Counted from the first letter of the stretch, positions 22,233 to 41,877 are shown. The stretch is 64,000 nucleotides of DNA from Primulina eburnea (GCF_022965805.1 NC_133115.1:34277321-34341320), one strand, 5' to 3'. Numbers and translations: made by a program. Notes: generated by a model from the letters alone, not told the origin.

Positions 22233-23610
22233 TTCTTATCCCTAAAACAGGCAAAAAAAAAAAGTATCGAAATTGAGTCAAGATATAAGAAAAAATTCCA
22301 ACTGTAATAAATAAATAAAAAACTAAAACATTCGACGAGATTACAGAGCTCGATGATTGTCCCCTAAAACGAAAAACTAAATAAACAAAAACAGCATTCC
22401 CACTTCAATTTAAGCTAATAGCGAACCTCAACCAAGATCCCCAGCACCGAAGCAAAGGGTAGCATAACCAACAGCAATACTTGCGTCAAATCGCCTTTGT
22501 GCAAAATCGCCAGATTAGGGGTTGGGATATTTTGCTGAAGCGAAGTAGCCACGGTTCTTTCATAAATGTTCGTAGCGCGTGCTAGAAAGTACGGTGGGCT
22601 TAGGCCTGCAAAATTAAATCATAAAATCCAATTAATATAAAGGCCCATCATTTAAACTTTAGTGGACTGAAGCCCAATTAATGCCGAACTTCAAAATAAT
22701 GCTTATATCCCATCAAAATTTGGAACCACTTCCAGTTTCGTCGGCACAAAAATGAGATTTTGTTTGTTTATCTTATAGGTTCGTTTGATCAATGATTATA
22801 TGTTCGATTATTATAATTAATATTTTTTCGGATGAATTTATTGTACAAATCTTATCTAACTAGTGCAATTTCCCGACTACTACGTTAGTCTAATGGTTGA
22901 TAAGTGTACATCAAATAGTAGCAATTGCAAGTTCTCGTATCATAAAAAATGAAATTTTGTTGTATTTCCGAATCCTTTTTCCTCCATTGTTCTTAAACAA
23001 TTGTTGACCCCTAAATTCAGTGGATTGTACATATATAACAACGAATAAAATGTTTCCTTCGGCCATACTTATAGGTTATATTTGGATTTATGCATTTCAA
23101 ATCTATCTATTTCATATATAATCTAATGTATTTTTGTAGTGTTAGGGAAATAAGACCATGACATTCAAATTCACTTATTGCTTGTTTAAATAATGTTTCA
23201 TATTAATTAAGATGGATTTCAAATTCACCCAATAATAGAGGCACTTGAAATTCATTATACTTTTTTTAACTAATATATAAATAAATAAGATATTGATGTA
23301 AAAGTCATCTATTATTTCATTGTTGACTATAAAACTATAATCGAAATATATGGATTTCAAATTCATCCATCCAAATGTAACCATACATTATGAACTAAAA
23401 TTATATAATTTTATAATAAAATCTGTTGTTTTAAATTGTAGTTTTTCTGGTTGTAGGTGTTTATGTAATCACTCTGTTTCTAGAACACCGGGACAAGTCG
23501 GAAAGGGTCCTTCTCTGATAATAATTTATTATATTAATTTCATTCGTTAGTTTTTGTAAAAAATAAAAAATAAAAAAAAATAACATTAATATGAATATAT
23601 AACAGCGAAA
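22233..23610. other. Upstream region of the PMD-like gene, intergenic
   Basis: A leader exon probably lies around 22440-22560 on the minus strand, judging from GC content and the acceptor before the ATG. Nothing else is supported. Confidence 0.4.
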
Positions 23611-24005
23611 ACACTTTGATACCTCATGACTGAGCCAATCATAATCGAGCCCACATCGGATCGTGGGCCCGGTTCATCCTTAACCAAGGTTTAAGACTCA
23701 TGACAGGCCCAGATATTCTCCTATAAATACCATGTTTGAATGTCCAACTCATTCATATTCTCTATATTATTTTTCAGCAGCACTCTTAATTAGCTGCTCT
23801 CCACTTATATCATCAGTCTCTTACTTGAACGTCGGAGAGGCTACGCCGGGACACTCTCCCGTCCACTTTCTAACGGTCTTCTTCGTGATTTCAGGCTCAG
23901 AGCAAATTTGAAGCATGCGTTTGGACTAGTGTCATTTGCTGGAATCGAACCTTAAATTTTTCAGTGAATATCACACTTATTTAAATAAAGTGCACAACCA
24001 TGTTA
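23611..24005 (+). mobile_element. LTR-retrotransposon long terminal repeat remnant
   Basis: It has the look of a plant LTR: a CTATAAATACC promoter at 23721, CTGCTCTCCACTTAT, then GTCGGAGAGGCTACGCCGGG and CTCTCCCGTCC about 110-150 bp further on, a leader block I know from many Ty3/gypsy-type LTRs. No internal coding region follows, so it is a solo or truncated LTR. The exact ends are unclear. Confidence 0.6.
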
Positions 24006-25574
24006 ACGTTGTTTTTTTTCATCTCTAGCTATAGCGATCACGCGTTGCATGTATGTCTAGAAGATCGTTTTATATAAGTATTCTTGTTTTAGAAGAATTG
24101 AAATTTTTACAATTTTCTGGTTTTTAATAAATTTTTAATTATTATTTTTTACATAAATTGAGTTATTCATGCAAAAAATTAATAAAAAAATTAAAAGGCT
24201 AAAAAAATATAGATATTTTCAAGATTCTAAAAATTACATTAAACACTGTTTTATTTCTATTATGACACAAATATATATAATAAAATATTAGATTACTCAT
24301 ATGCATGCAGCAACTATGTTTTTTTAGTGTAAAACTTGTAATATTATTATATATGTTAAAGATCCAGAATTACAAGATTTATAAACCAACAAGAGAAATC
24401 CCCTTGTTAATTTCGATACAAAGGAAGTGATGGAGGAAATAACAAAAAAGCCAATAAATGTTCAGAGGCATTTGCCGTTCACCGAACATGCATGATTTAG
24501 TGATAATTTGTTGTGTTGATCAATTAACCCTCTAATATCTATTAATTGTCTGATATCTATTGTAATTAGTTAACATAACTAATTACAATATTCTTGTCTG
24601 TGACGGCTTGTATGCGTGTGTGTATGTGTCGTTTTTTCACTTTATTACATTTTTTAATGTTTGGATGTATGAGTCCATTAATGCTCACACACACACACCT
24701 AGACACACACACATATATGAACGAGTCAGGTCGGGCTCCTGAGTTCTGCACATACGAAAATAAGGTTAGGAGATGCTGGAGAGTTTTTCAGCATGATCTC
24801 TCTAATGCTTGAGTCAATCCGGAGATCAAACTTAAGTGTGAAATATGCTCGTATTAAGTGAGCAAGAGAGTGTGAATATGTTAAACCGTATCACATACCT
24901 TATATTTATAGAAAGAGGTTAATTAGTTACCTTGCTGGCTAGGATTCATGCTGAGATAGAGTCCTATATGAGATAAGAGACTCTAAACACTATGACTCTA
25001 TCTTGACGACGGCTAGGGCTCTCGTCTTATCCTGACTAGATTTACTCGAATCTCAGATTTATCAAGGCATTCATCTATCCATGAGAGTATCTTCATATCT
25101 TTTAGTTGTGTCGATAGTTCTGATGGGCTCGGATTTCCCCGCCCCTTTGTGAGCTTGGACCTCGATAGTGTTAGATCATGGGTTGTGAGTCCTGCTAATG
25201 TTAGGAATCGTGCGCTTGGACTCTTAACAGTGAGTTGGGACTCTTGATAGTGTTAAGGATCGTGATTCGTGGACTTGGATCCACTCTGGACTACCAATTT
25301 CAAGGGGTATCAGATTGACTTTTTTTCCATCGGCTGTTCTCTTTTATTTTGATACTTCCCATCATTTACCTTTAATCTCCCGAATTTTTTCATGAACACC
25401 AACGAATGTACCATAGCCAGCCTTAATTTAGCTGAAGGAAATGGAATAAAAACAAACGGTTTTTTTTTTTTTTTTACCATAAATCAAGATCTACACGATG
25501 TTACAAACAAAAATATAAAATAAAAAAAAACAAATAATGTTATAACTTGAAGAAAAAGCATGTAAAACAGTGGT
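24006..25574. other. Intergenic, repeat debris
   Basis: It contains a (CA)n-rich stretch at 24684-24712, a TTATATTTATAGAAAGAGG promoter-like site near 24900 that may belong to another decayed LTR (about 24760-25100), and locally repeated GGGACTCTTGATAGTGTTA-like units at about 25140-25280. No gene. Confidence 0.4.
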
Positions 25575-25581
25575 GTGTGTA

Positions 25582-25977
25582 TCAACCACCAAGCTTCCGT
25601 TTATTATTTTCGGAGCTTTCGACAATGGCGACAAGAAACCTCAAAGCTTCCACTTTGTACTGCAATGAAAGTATATAATCAGCAGTCTCTTCAAACAGAT
25701 TCTCCACAGCTAGGGTTTCACCTCCGGGCACTATTTTCTTCAACGCCACAATCTTCTTCTCAAACAACTCATCTTTTTCCGTGGATTCTTCTTCGGCCCT
25801 CGAAATCATCTTCCTCATACGGGTTCTTCTCCTTCTTCTCCTCACGGGCCTCTCTGGCGACAGCACACCGACGGCTACGGAGGTGGAAGAGGATTCTTCG
25901 GGCGGTGCCATCCTCGGTACTTTTTCCGATATGGTTTCGGGTTCTGAGGAGCAAATAGTTGTGTTGAAATTCTTCAT
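25582..25977 (-). CDS. PAR1: Atypical HLH transcription cofactor, PAR1/PAR2-like
   Basis: Single exon, 131 aa. A Ser/Thr-rich N-terminus and an Arg block (VRRRRRRTRMRK) precede a helix-loop-helix at about residues 72-120 with ALKKIVPGG, LFEETADYILSL and KVEALRFLV. This is the signature of PAR1/PAR2 proteins, which lack a true DNA-binding basic region. They act in the nucleus by sequestering bHLH partners such as PIFs in shade avoidance and brassinosteroid responses. UPBEAT1/IBH-type HLHs are the alternative, but IVPGG plus FEETADYILSLQ fits PAR best. It lies between the PMD-like gene and MPK20, as PAR1 and PAR2 do next to MPK20 and PMD1 in Arabidopsis as I recall. A TATTTAGA on the minus strand about 110 bp upstream may be the TATA box. 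Confidence 0.88.
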   Translation of the reverse strand: MKNFNTTICSSEPETISEKVPRMAPPEESSSTSVAVGVLSPERPVRRRRRRTRMRKMISRAEEESTEKDELFEKKIVALKKIVPGGETLAVENLFEETADYILSLQYKVEALRFLVAIVESSENNKRKLGG

Positions 25978-26099
25978 TAAAGAAAGAGGGAGAGAGATTA
26001 AGGATGGCGATACGAGGAAATGGAGGGGGATGGCCTTAAATTATTTGCAGAAGAAATGTCAATGACAACGAAGCTGGTCCTACCATGGTTTCTAAATAC

Positions 26100-27443
26100 G
26101 TCCGTTTATGGTGGATAATAATATTTTTGCGCATAAATTGACATGCATGTATCAGAATTTGGCTAAAATAATTATTATTGTGGCTTATAACTAATCATTC
26201 ACATTGAAAATCAAGAAATGTTATAAATTATAAGGAGAAAAAAGTCATGGCCGGGGACGAAGGGGATAATACATAGGGTGGCAGCTTGAAAAGGTTAAAA
26301 GCACATGTTATCACATGAAATTCTCGAACCCTACACCTTCCCTCCCCCATGTGCTCCCCTTATAGACTTTTAGAGCCCCACACCTCAGCCTATTCCCATA
26401 AGCCACAGGTGATAATAAAACAATCTACTTATAAAATATTCGGGTTTCACATAAAATTATAGATAATAATTAATTCAAAGAGAGGTCCATATGTATGCAT
26501 TTAATTTGTATAATATATGTATATCAAAGACAAGTAATTGTGTTTCCAAGAAGGAGACAGGAGTCCGGCTGTAGAGGAAATTTTAGGGTGAATTTAGTAA
26601 TTATGTGACACTGCATGAGGGCATTTAGGATTCACATTACACCACCTAGCATAGTCTATCCCAATTTTGTTACCGCCACACACGACATTTGCTGCCATTC
26701 TTTTGCCTGCTTCTTAATTTTCTGTGCATTCGTGATTCGGAATTTCTTGGATCAGTTGCCATTGATAGAAGACAAAATCTAATTTTGATTATAGGAAGTA
26801 TATGTGATTGATTTATAATTCTCTAATTGAATGCCTTCACATGCACGTAGATTGAGATGGCAGAAGAAAGTTAAGAGACTAGTTTGATTTGATGTCGATG
26901 ACATCTTCTCTTGCATAAAATATACATCGTTTTCACCAACTTAATTAGCTAACACTATGACGACATAATTGGGGGGCCTAATTACGAACTTTTGCTTTGT
27001 TAGAATGCATAAACTGTGTTCCATTAGCGGCTCTTTGAATTTAATTTTTCCTAAGATAATATAATATAATAACCTCATGATATATTGAACTAAATTACTC
27101 CCAACGAGATAATTATATTGGCTGCACCTTAAAAATATAACGTGCCTTCTTTATAAAAAAAATATTATTTGATCACCTAAAACTAATTATTCTACCTTCT
27201 CCAATAAATGAGCAACACAACTTGCAACGGCAAACTTGTTGCCATCTTTATTATTCAGAGTAAAATTTTCACAAGACCCCAGCCACAACTAAAAGAGACG
27301 TATCGGCTCTCACAAGAAACTATGTTTCCCCTTCTGTACACCACCAATGATTACAATGTATTCAAGCCTCCCAACAAAGGAGTATAGGTCCAAATCCACC
27401 ATCCATTCAAGTTTTCACCATTCACTCAGCTTCAAACCTTCCT
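26100..27443. other. Spacer between the PAR1-like gene and MPK20
   Basis: AT-rich, no reading frame of note. It holds the promoter side of the PAR1-like gene (minus strand) and the 3' UTR of the MAP kinase near 27240-27443. Confidence 0.45.
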
Positions 27444-33416
<5,973 letters not shown>

Positions 33417-33830
33417 TGTCGAGGAAATTCAAGGCCCTCAAATAATTTCCGCAGCAACCCTTAACCCCAAAAAAAATCCAGAATATCTTCAATTTTCACG
33501 AAAACAAATTCGACCACATTCTCCATCCAATTCGAATTACTATTGAAATCGAAAAGAAACCGATCCTTCATGCACCGCATCTATTTTCCTCCTTCCTCAG
33601 CAATAATCACAGAACATCAAAAACCCCACCAAGTTCCTCGACGAAAAATCACCCCCTTCTGCAAATATTAAATGCAAGTAAACGAGAGTGTGGGAATGTG
33701 TGGATCTAAAGGTACCGTTCCAGCTGGTGGGGGTGTGGGGTGTTGTCGAGATCTGTCACCGACACATAGTACAGTGAGGGAGGTGGGGGCGACGGGGTTT
33801 TGCCTTGTAAATACAGCGGATCAGTTTGTG

Positions 33831-33914
33831 TTTTTGCGAGTGCGCGCGCGCGTGCGCACGCACATAAAACGATGCTTTGCCAAAAGGTCTACGCTACGTA
33901 TCTCAGGCAATGGC

Positions 33915-33978
<64 letters not shown>
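33831..33978. repeat. Alternating purine-pyrimidine tract: (GC)n then (TA)n
   Basis: GTGCGCGCGCGCGTGCGCACGCAC at about 33840-33862 can adopt Z-DNA. It is followed at 33918-33978 by about 60 bp of uninterrupted (TA)n. Both lie about 0.4-0.6 kb upstream of the MPK20 start codon on the promoter side. Confidence 0.85.
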
Positions 33979-33982
<4 letters not shown>

Positions 33983-34017
33983 TTGATATCCTGCACACCT
34001 ACCGTGCACACCTTTGT

Positions 34018-34108
34018 GAGCACCTATGAGGTGTCACTCACCCATTGGATGCACAATTTTTCTATATTTCATCACATCCAATAGATGAGTGACAACTCAT
34101 CGGTGCTC
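34018..34108. mobile_element. Palindromic foldback MITE
   Basis: A 34-bp arm at 34018-34051 (GAGCACCTATGAGGTGTCAC then TCACCCATTGGATG) is the near-perfect reverse complement of 34075-34108 (CATCCAATAGATGAGTGACA then ACTCATCGGTGCTC). The loop is 23 bp. It lies directly beside the long (TA)n tract. A related, weaker sequence occurs around 10084-10210. Confidence 0.7.
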
Positions 34109-34815
34109 ATATTTATTAGATTGTAATAACTGTTTTACTGAATAGAGACAATCAAAATTTTATGTTTGAATTGATGTATACATTAAATTATTTGAATTGC
34201 ATTATTAATATCAATTATAACTTTTTATAAGCGACGAATATTCGTTTCTATAATACATATGAATTAATAAGTGTATTTGTATCGATCGTGTTTTCCTTCT
34301 TCTTGTCCGTAAACATAATTAATAATAATAAAATTGATTTAAAATTATGATTGTTGCAATTTAAAAAAATGAAAATGTAGAAGTGTATGGTCCAGTTAAC
34401 TTGTGCATATCCGTCTAGACTTTTGAATAAAAAATTTCAAAGGATGCAAGTCCAAGTACTTTTTGTCTTTCACCTAAGTTGGTTAATTCCAAGACCAACC
34501 AAATGTAAATAATAATCTTAAGAAATATCTAGTTACGATCTCACAGACTCATTTTTTTTATAAAATGGACCAATGGTTCATCGTGAGAGGGAGGGAGGGA
34601 GGTCTTATTTTCATGGTTTATATTTATTTTGACCACTAATTTTGGACGGCGAAAAAAGAAGGGTCGTGACTCGTGCTTTTGCAGGGTTTTTCATTCAACT
34701 CAAATAATAAATCAAATTTGATTACTTGCTTTAATAACTTTATTTATTTCTATATATGTTTAGCTATGTGTAATAAATAATAATTTTGATACAGCTCCAA
34801 CATATTTTTAGGATT

Positions 34816-34993
34816 AAGTCTCTTGTTAGACGGTCTCACGAATCTTTATTCATGAGACGAGTCAACCCTACCGATATTCACAACAAAAAGTAATATTCTT
34901 AGCATAAAAAGTAATATATTTTCATAGATTACCCAAATAAAATATATGTTCACAAAATACGACACGTGAGACCGTCTCAAACAAATTTTTACC
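34816..34993 (-). mobile_element. MITE, GAGACGGTCTC family, copy 5
   Basis: Begins TTAGACGGTCTCACGAATCT and ends CGTGAGACCGTCTCAAACAA, with ATTCACAACAAAAAGTAATA and CTTAGCATAAAAAGTAATA inside. Near full length. Confidence 0.88.
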
Positions 34994-35835
34994 TAAAAAT
35001 AGAGCTCTAACAATGTTAAATTCATTATAAATTGCACGTTTCAAATTTAATTCCCTGTTTATTTTTAAATCGATGGGTTATACATAGTAGGGGGTTGTAA
35101 GCTCTTTTTTTCAAAGATGTTGTTTTAATTGTGTGTTGCAGTTGGTGCGAAGCCTGTTTCCCACCAAATAATTACTTTCATATTTTGACAAAATTCTAGA
35201 TTGGCATGATAATGTACAATAAAGAATATTATTAAAAGTAAAGTTTTTGAATTTAACCTGTTAAAACACGAGGAAAATGATGTGCCAAACAAGTAGGCGG
35301 TAGGCCAGATGTAATTTATTTATTTGATTAAGCTATTTTACGATTGGGGGAGGCTAAATCAAAATAGTGACACGACAAAGTTGCCGACTTCGTTTGGTTT
35401 TATAAGAGGACAACATTTGTTATTATTAAAATAAGGAAATGGCCCTTATGTGGGAGAGTATTCGTTGTCAGAATTTAATATTATATTCAATAAAACTATG
35501 GAAAACAAAGTTTACCTATCACAAAAGGTGGATAAGTTGTCTCTTTCGTTTATCAACGAAGAAAGTGGCACACGCTACGTGCAAGTATAATAAGAACTCG
35601 TGCGATTATTGGGAATTGTTGATAGGAATTAACCATTTCTTTCATTTAATCTTTATTATTTTGATATGATTTAGTGATATGCTCTCTCTCGATTTAGTTA
35701 TAATGACTTGATTTAATCTATTTTGTTTAGATTTTTATCCAATTTAGTTTAACGTTTCGTTTCATCTTTGTTGTCGTTTTTTATTTACTTTGATTTTTTT
35801 ATCTTAGCATGTGACGCTGTTACACTTTTATATAT

Positions 35836-35928
35836 ATATATATATAGACTCAGATCTATGGTACATAAATTGAAAACTTTGTGTAGTTTTATGTCATTCG
35901 ACAGATTCGATAAATGTAACAGCGTCAC

Positions 35929-36002
<74 letters not shown>
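35836..36002. repeat. Two (TA)n tracts with an inverted flank
   Basis: (TA)n at 35829-35845 and a long (TA)n of about 68 bp at 35935-36002. The flank GCATGTGACGCTGTTACA at about 35808 is nearly the reverse complement of TGTAACAGCGTCACGTGTG at 35917-35935, so the interval could fold back on itself. Confidence 0.7.
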
Positions 36003-36006
<4 letters not shown>

Positions 36007-36442
36007 TAATGTGGTCTGTCATCACTTTGAATTATCTCTGGATTATGTTTACTTTTGCATAACATTTGTTTTTTTTTACGTTGATTAATAATTTTTGTTC
36101 ATACATCTTTTCAACTTCTTCTGATTTTTTCCCAACTTCTCCTGTTTTATCCTTGTTAAGATAATGGACCTCCAACTAGCTAAAGAGGATATGATTACTC
36201 AAATACATACATATAAATCTTAACAATATAATACAACCGATGTAAAATATCTAAAATACATATAATATGTTTATGAATGAACAACTGGAATCCATGTTAA
36301 GACCATTTACTCGGCCTCAACTTCACTTCAAAAATTATATCAAAGAGAGAGGATTGTCAAAGTCCATATATACAACTCAAAAACTTAATTCAATCGACTT
36401 GATATATCTGTTAATCTTAAATTTGTATATAATCTATGAGTA

Positions 36443-36624
36443 GGTTTCTCGTGAGAGGGTCTCACGAATCTTTATCTGTGAGAAATGTCAACCCTACCAT
36501 TAATATTCACAATAAAAAAGTACTATTCTTAGCATAAAAGATAATATTTTTTCATAGACGACTCAAATAAGATATATGTCTCACAAAATAAGACATACGA
36601 GACCGTCTGAAACAAATTTTGTCT
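36443..36624 (-). mobile_element. MITE, GAGACGGTCTC family, copy 6
   Basis: Begins CTCGTGAGAGGGTCTCACGA and ends ACGAGACCGTCTGAAACAAA, with the usual interior. Its terminal repeats are more decayed than in copies 4 and 5. Confidence 0.82.
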
Positions 36625-37255
36625 TGACACGTAATTATCATATCTTTATAAAATGTTTAGTTATCATTATCTATACATTGAATTTACAAAAAAAAAAAAT
36701 AGATATGCATGTATCGCGTGTCAAAAACTTTATTAAATATATATATTGAGAGAAATAAATAGAATACAAGATATATGTAGTATATTTAGAATGGACATCA
36801 GGAAATGTGCTTGCCTGGAGTAAATTAGTCTCATATGTAAAGAAAACTCCAGAAAAAAAATAATAATAACCAAAAGGTCAAATATCACTCTCAACTTTAC
36901 ATTGTGAAACAAATTAATAATAAGTATTTTAAAAGGCATTATCCAGGTGTTACACAGTTGTTCATTTCTTGGATTTTTAGAAAGACGATGTTTTTTGGTA
37001 TTGTTAATGTGTTTGTTACAAATTTACAATGGGAAAATTTATGACACAATCTCCAAAAAAATTAAAAAATCAATGTAAACTAACAATATATGTTATGTAA
37101 TGTAAAAGGTAAATTTTTTTCTAATATAGCGCATGTTGTCAAAGTCTGAGAAATTTATATTTTATTGTAAACATTTCAGTGATTATATTATATTTGATGT
37201 GCTTATCACTGCAAATTTTAAATCCTCTCAATCGATATTGTTGTATAGGGCAGTA

Positions 37256-37438
37256 TGACAAAAACTTGTGTGAGATGGTCTTACGGGTCGTATTTGTGAG
37301 ACGGATCTCTTATTTGAGTCATCCATGAAAAAGTATTATTTTTTATGCTAAGAATATTACTTTTTATTGTGAAAATAGATAGGGTTGACCCGTCTAACAG
37401 ATTAGGATTCGTGAGACTGTTTCACATGAGACTCACTT
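37256..37438 (+). mobile_element. MITE, GAGACGGTCTC family, copy 7
   Basis: Full length: starts GACAAAAACTTGTGTGAGAT, includes CATCCATGAAAAAGTATTAT, ATGCTAAGAATATTACTTTT and GGGTTGACCCGTC, and ends TTTCACATGAGACTCACT. Confidence 0.88.
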
Positions 37439-38797
37439 GGACGGTATTTAAACATTTTATATATTAGAATAAAAGCATTATAATATGTGTAGGAAAAAAT
37501 TATATATTGATTAGGTCGTGCTAATTGCTATAGCAGCAAGGGAACCAACCTCGTCGTTGAACAATCACCGGTGATTGATTCCTAATTTTCGATTTATTTA
37601 TTTAATTAATTAACGTGTGACCAGCTACAAACTTAAAATGCTGAATTACAGTTACAAAAAATTAATACAAGGATAAAACATGGACGAAATCATCTGCTTC
37701 ATTTGATGTTCCAAATCGTACTACAGTTTTGTTAAAAAAAACATCCTCATTTGAACAAATTATTAAAAATTAAACACACTAAACATTATTTATAAATAAA
37801 ATACAATAATCACTCATAAAACATTTAATTCATATTTTTCTTTTTGAAAAAATTGAAAAAAAAATCTTGAAGACAATAAACGATCAAAGACAATTTATTG
37901 TTGCTTTTTAAAAAAAAAACTGAATTAAATGTTTTGTCTATGATTTATTGCATTTTGTTAATAAAATGTTTGATACATTTAATTTTAATAATTCATTCAA
38001 ACATAGTTTGTTTGAGTAAATGATATTAAAGTTTGGAGTATCAAGTGGATAAGATAATCTTGTATCGCGAAAACAAACATCAATATTATAATTTTTTTTA
38101 TTACATCATCGTTAGAGTTTCCAATTAACTCATTTAGACCTAAATGAGAATGACACGAAAAGTCTTTTTCAAAACCTAGCATTGCACGACTTGAGTTTCA
38201 ATGTTTCCGAAAGTTAAAGCACAAAAATTAAATAAAAGACATGGTAACGATGGAGCGTAAATACATACACATACTAGATGTCGATGCAAGTTGAAATGTA
38301 AAAAAAATATATATATATATAAAAGTATTCATATTTATATATATATATATATAATTTAATTAATTCATTCTAGAATTTTTGGAGTGGTATAATTGAAAAA
38401 ATGAACAACAAAAGCTTTTATGTGAAATAGAGCACAAATGCTTCAAAAACTGAAATAAAGTACAAATCCCTCAATAATGAAAACCTATAGCCTACAACTT
38501 TCTTGTAGGATTTTTCACACCTTTAAATGGGCCGGATTGTCTAATGTTCGTTGATCGGGGAATTATCAATAGGCCCAATTATATGATATACTTCTTCAGG
38601 CCTCCTAAGGCTGAATAATCTCATGGCCCATATGTAAACGGTTTCGTGATATAGGCTAGTCTTCTTTTTATGGAAGAATTTTTTTTAAAAGCCACTATTG
38701 CGCATGTATTTTTAAAAATATTAATCTTAAACTATTGTTTAAAAACAAAACAAATGTAAGTTTATCGTAAATATGGACATAATCGAATTATCTCACG

Positions 38798-38840
38798 AAT
38801 AAAGATATGCGAGACCGTCGCACAAGAGACTTACTAGATA
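38798..38840 (-). mobile_element. MITE, GAGACGGTCTC family, fragment
   Basis: Only a terminal part remains (AAGATATGCGAGACCGTCGC followed by ACAAGAGACTTACTAGA). The rest is unrecognisable. Confidence 0.4.
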
Positions 38841-39411
38841 GATTTTTGGGAACCATATTTTAAAAAAATATCCAGTCTACGACTTTGCCTCGTATGTCCA
38901 TTATTTAGCCCCACCACTTACTTACTCTTTGTAAAAAAATTACATTCACATTTTTAAAGTAAAATATGCCAATGAATAAACCAATCTCGTCCACCTCCAA
39001 TTAATGCAAGCTCTTTTCTTCTAAAAGTTGACAACGATAAATGTCATACTTTTATTCTCTTGAGCAAATATACACACAAACAAAAGGAAATTAAAATACA
39101 ATATGAAAAGAATTAAAATTAAGTTTAGAAAACACATAATTTTGACACATATGGCCCAAATGCATTCTACATTCTCTCTCAAACAATGATGGTTTTGATT
39201 TTTTTTACATTCATAGTCACTTATCATATGTATTTAATGATAGAGTTTGATTAATGATTTATACCAGTAGATCGTGACATACACAATGTGTTTAATCCGT
39301 AGAAAAATTATAGAATGAAGTATTTTATTTTATTTTATTTAAATGAAAGTTGTTATTTTTTTGGAAATTGAAATTGGAGTAAAGAAAAAATAAAATGTAA
39401 AGGAAAATACG

Positions 39412-39415
<4 letters not shown>

Positions 39416-39467
<52 letters not shown>
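39416..39467. repeat. (TA)n microsatellite
   Basis: About 50 bp of alternating TA with one early C interruption. Confidence 0.9.
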
Positions 39468-39469
<2 letters not shown>

Positions 39470-41449
39470 AATATTTAGTCGATATTTTGAAAATTATTAA
39501 AAAAAACTTTACTATCATGTCAAAGTTGGTTAGTAGATGAGGTTTAACTTCAATAAATAATATACATAGACAAAACTCATGTTTCTTATTAAAAATGTAA
39601 AGAAAATCACATCCAACCTCCCATGAGATTCGTCATAATTACAAAAAAATTCAATTATATTTAAATGTTACATTTATTTACTTAAGTTTTGTCAAAAATA
39701 CAAATAAATCTAATAACTTTCAAAATTACAATCACACCTAGAGACGATATATTTTTCAAAGGATTCAAGGTCTCATTGGAAAATCCGAAATATGACAAGT
39801 TTGAGGGATGTGACAGAGATGGGGATGAGAATATAATTCGAGAGCGAGGATAACAAACCTGCATCCATCGTGCCCCTTTGCCATCCACCCACACATCAAT
39901 TTTATATTTATCTTATAATTTTAAGGGGTAAACATAAGAATACAAACTTGAGGGTGTATATAATGTTAGAAGCTATTAAATTAATTTGTTACTTTCACAA
40001 ACAATAAAAAAAATTATTTGATATGTGAGATTATTTCATATGAGTTATGCATTGTTTAATTTGGTTGAAAAGATGGCGATTACTGATTAATTATGCATTA
40101 ATTAAATGTTTCATAATACAAATTTATAGTTTTTGTTTTATTGAATGTTTATATGTTTCATAATAAATTGTATAAAATATAAGTTGTTGTGTAATTATAA
40201 GTTTTTTACTATTTTTACATGTTCGATAAAAACAAGAATAACGTTCGCTTTGCAAGTGAGATTAAGATGATTTTTAGACCTTTAGAAAGTTGATTTTTAA
40301 TATTTACAATATTGGTGGCAAGCACGAGATAAAATATTATCACAATTGAGATCAAATAAAGCAATAAATAAAGTTACCAAATGAGTAACAGTTTTACTAT
40401 GCTATAGCATTTTGACTATATCTCTCAAATTACTTGATCAAATGGTAAAAAAAAATAATATCACAATTCAAATAATTCAATTATCTACATGTTTTGTTTT
40501 ATGTTGAAAAGCAAAATCAGATGTGAAGATTTTCAAAAGTGATGTGTATGATGACATAATTTCTTGGAACACTAATGAATATTTATGTGTTCAAAATAAT
40601 ATTTTATTTGTGGTTGTCTTCCAAAATTTGGCTACAAATATAGGTACATTGTAATGTATTGAGATATCCATCATTCTATGAACACATCTTTTAGTTCATA
40701 ATATTTCTCTTTTTGTTTTTCATTTATTTCTTCATTTAAATATAATTAGTATGTTAATTTCATATTCAAAGTTTCAATGATTAGCTAACTTCCCAAAGTT
40801 GAAATGAAAATGTGAAATTTTTGGTATGATAATAAGGTTAATAAAATGTAATAATCTATGTTTTATATTATTTAATCATTATTTATTGTTTATGTTTTAT
40901 TTATTTATTTTAAACATTATATAACCTACTTATAAGCGGGAGTTTTGATTTATTATTGCTATATGTTATACTAAATTCGTGCAACCATTTAAATGTTAAT
41001 TTGGTATTACTAACCATTTAAAGTGGATGTCTTGATTTATTATATATGAATATATCATAATATTAATTTTTGGTACCATTTAAATGTTTGTTTGATTTTA
41101 CAAACTATTTAAAGTGAGAACCTTGATTTAGTGCTTACAAATATATATAGAATAATAAGTAATTGACAACATTTATAAGTTTTGATATATATTATATACT
41201 TATAAGATAATAATATAAACAAAATATAAATATGGTTATTTAATATATTAGAACCATTTTATCAACATGATTTCAATAATGTTAACTATATTAAAATACC
41301 AAGAGTTGATCCTCTAATCTCAACTACTTAAATTAAAATTTGAACAATTAAAATTATCAATTAAAGATTCAAACAATTTGATAAAAATAAAAAGAAATTA
41401 TTATGAACTTGTAATTACCTTAACTTCCATGTAGATACGATATTCGAAC

Positions 41450-41877
41450 CAGGGGCGGCCCTGGGGTGGTCAACAAGGGGCCACCGCACAGGGCCCCCAG
41501 CTGGAATGGACTGAATAGAGCCCAATTAAATTGGGGTTATGAATATATTGGGTTGAATATTTGGACTTTGGATTTTATCTTCAAATTTTTTAAAATCAAA
41601 TATTTTAAAATTTAATAGTGGGTAGTGTGTTTATCAATCGGACACTTCAAATTTTCATGTTGATCCTTACATCTAAAAAGAACCACCAAAATAGAGTAAC
41701 GATACTGATTATTAACAATGTGGAATATAATGTTTTTTTATTATATATATTAGTTTATGTAATCAAATAATGAAATTATCTTTATATTATTGATTTTAGT
41801 ATTAGTTTTATATAAATACAAATGACTTTTTTTTTTTTTTTTGGCACCAGGCCCTTCAAAGTCTAAGACCGGCCCTG
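41450..41877 (+). mobile_element. Non-autonomous hAT element with perfect 8-bp duplication
   Basis: 428 bp flanked by the identical octamer ATTCGAAC at 41442-41449 and 41878-41885. The left end reads CAGGGGCGGCCCTGGGG and the reverse complement of the right end reads CAGGGCCGGTCTTAG, the CAGGG(C/G)CGG terminal pattern of hAT transposons. There is no transposase frame; the interior is AT-rich with GGGCCACCGCACAGGGCCCC near the left end. Boundaries are exact because of the duplication. Confidence 0.92.

Noticed and set aside
24684..24712. Possible CRISPR-like spaced repeats
   Set aside because: A simple (CA)n tract in a plant nuclear genome; no direct repeats with unique spacers.
33905..33980. 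Tyr/Ile repeat peptides in several frames
   Set aside because: Artefact of the (TA)n microsatellite; the same applies at 14917, 35935, 39416 and 52210.
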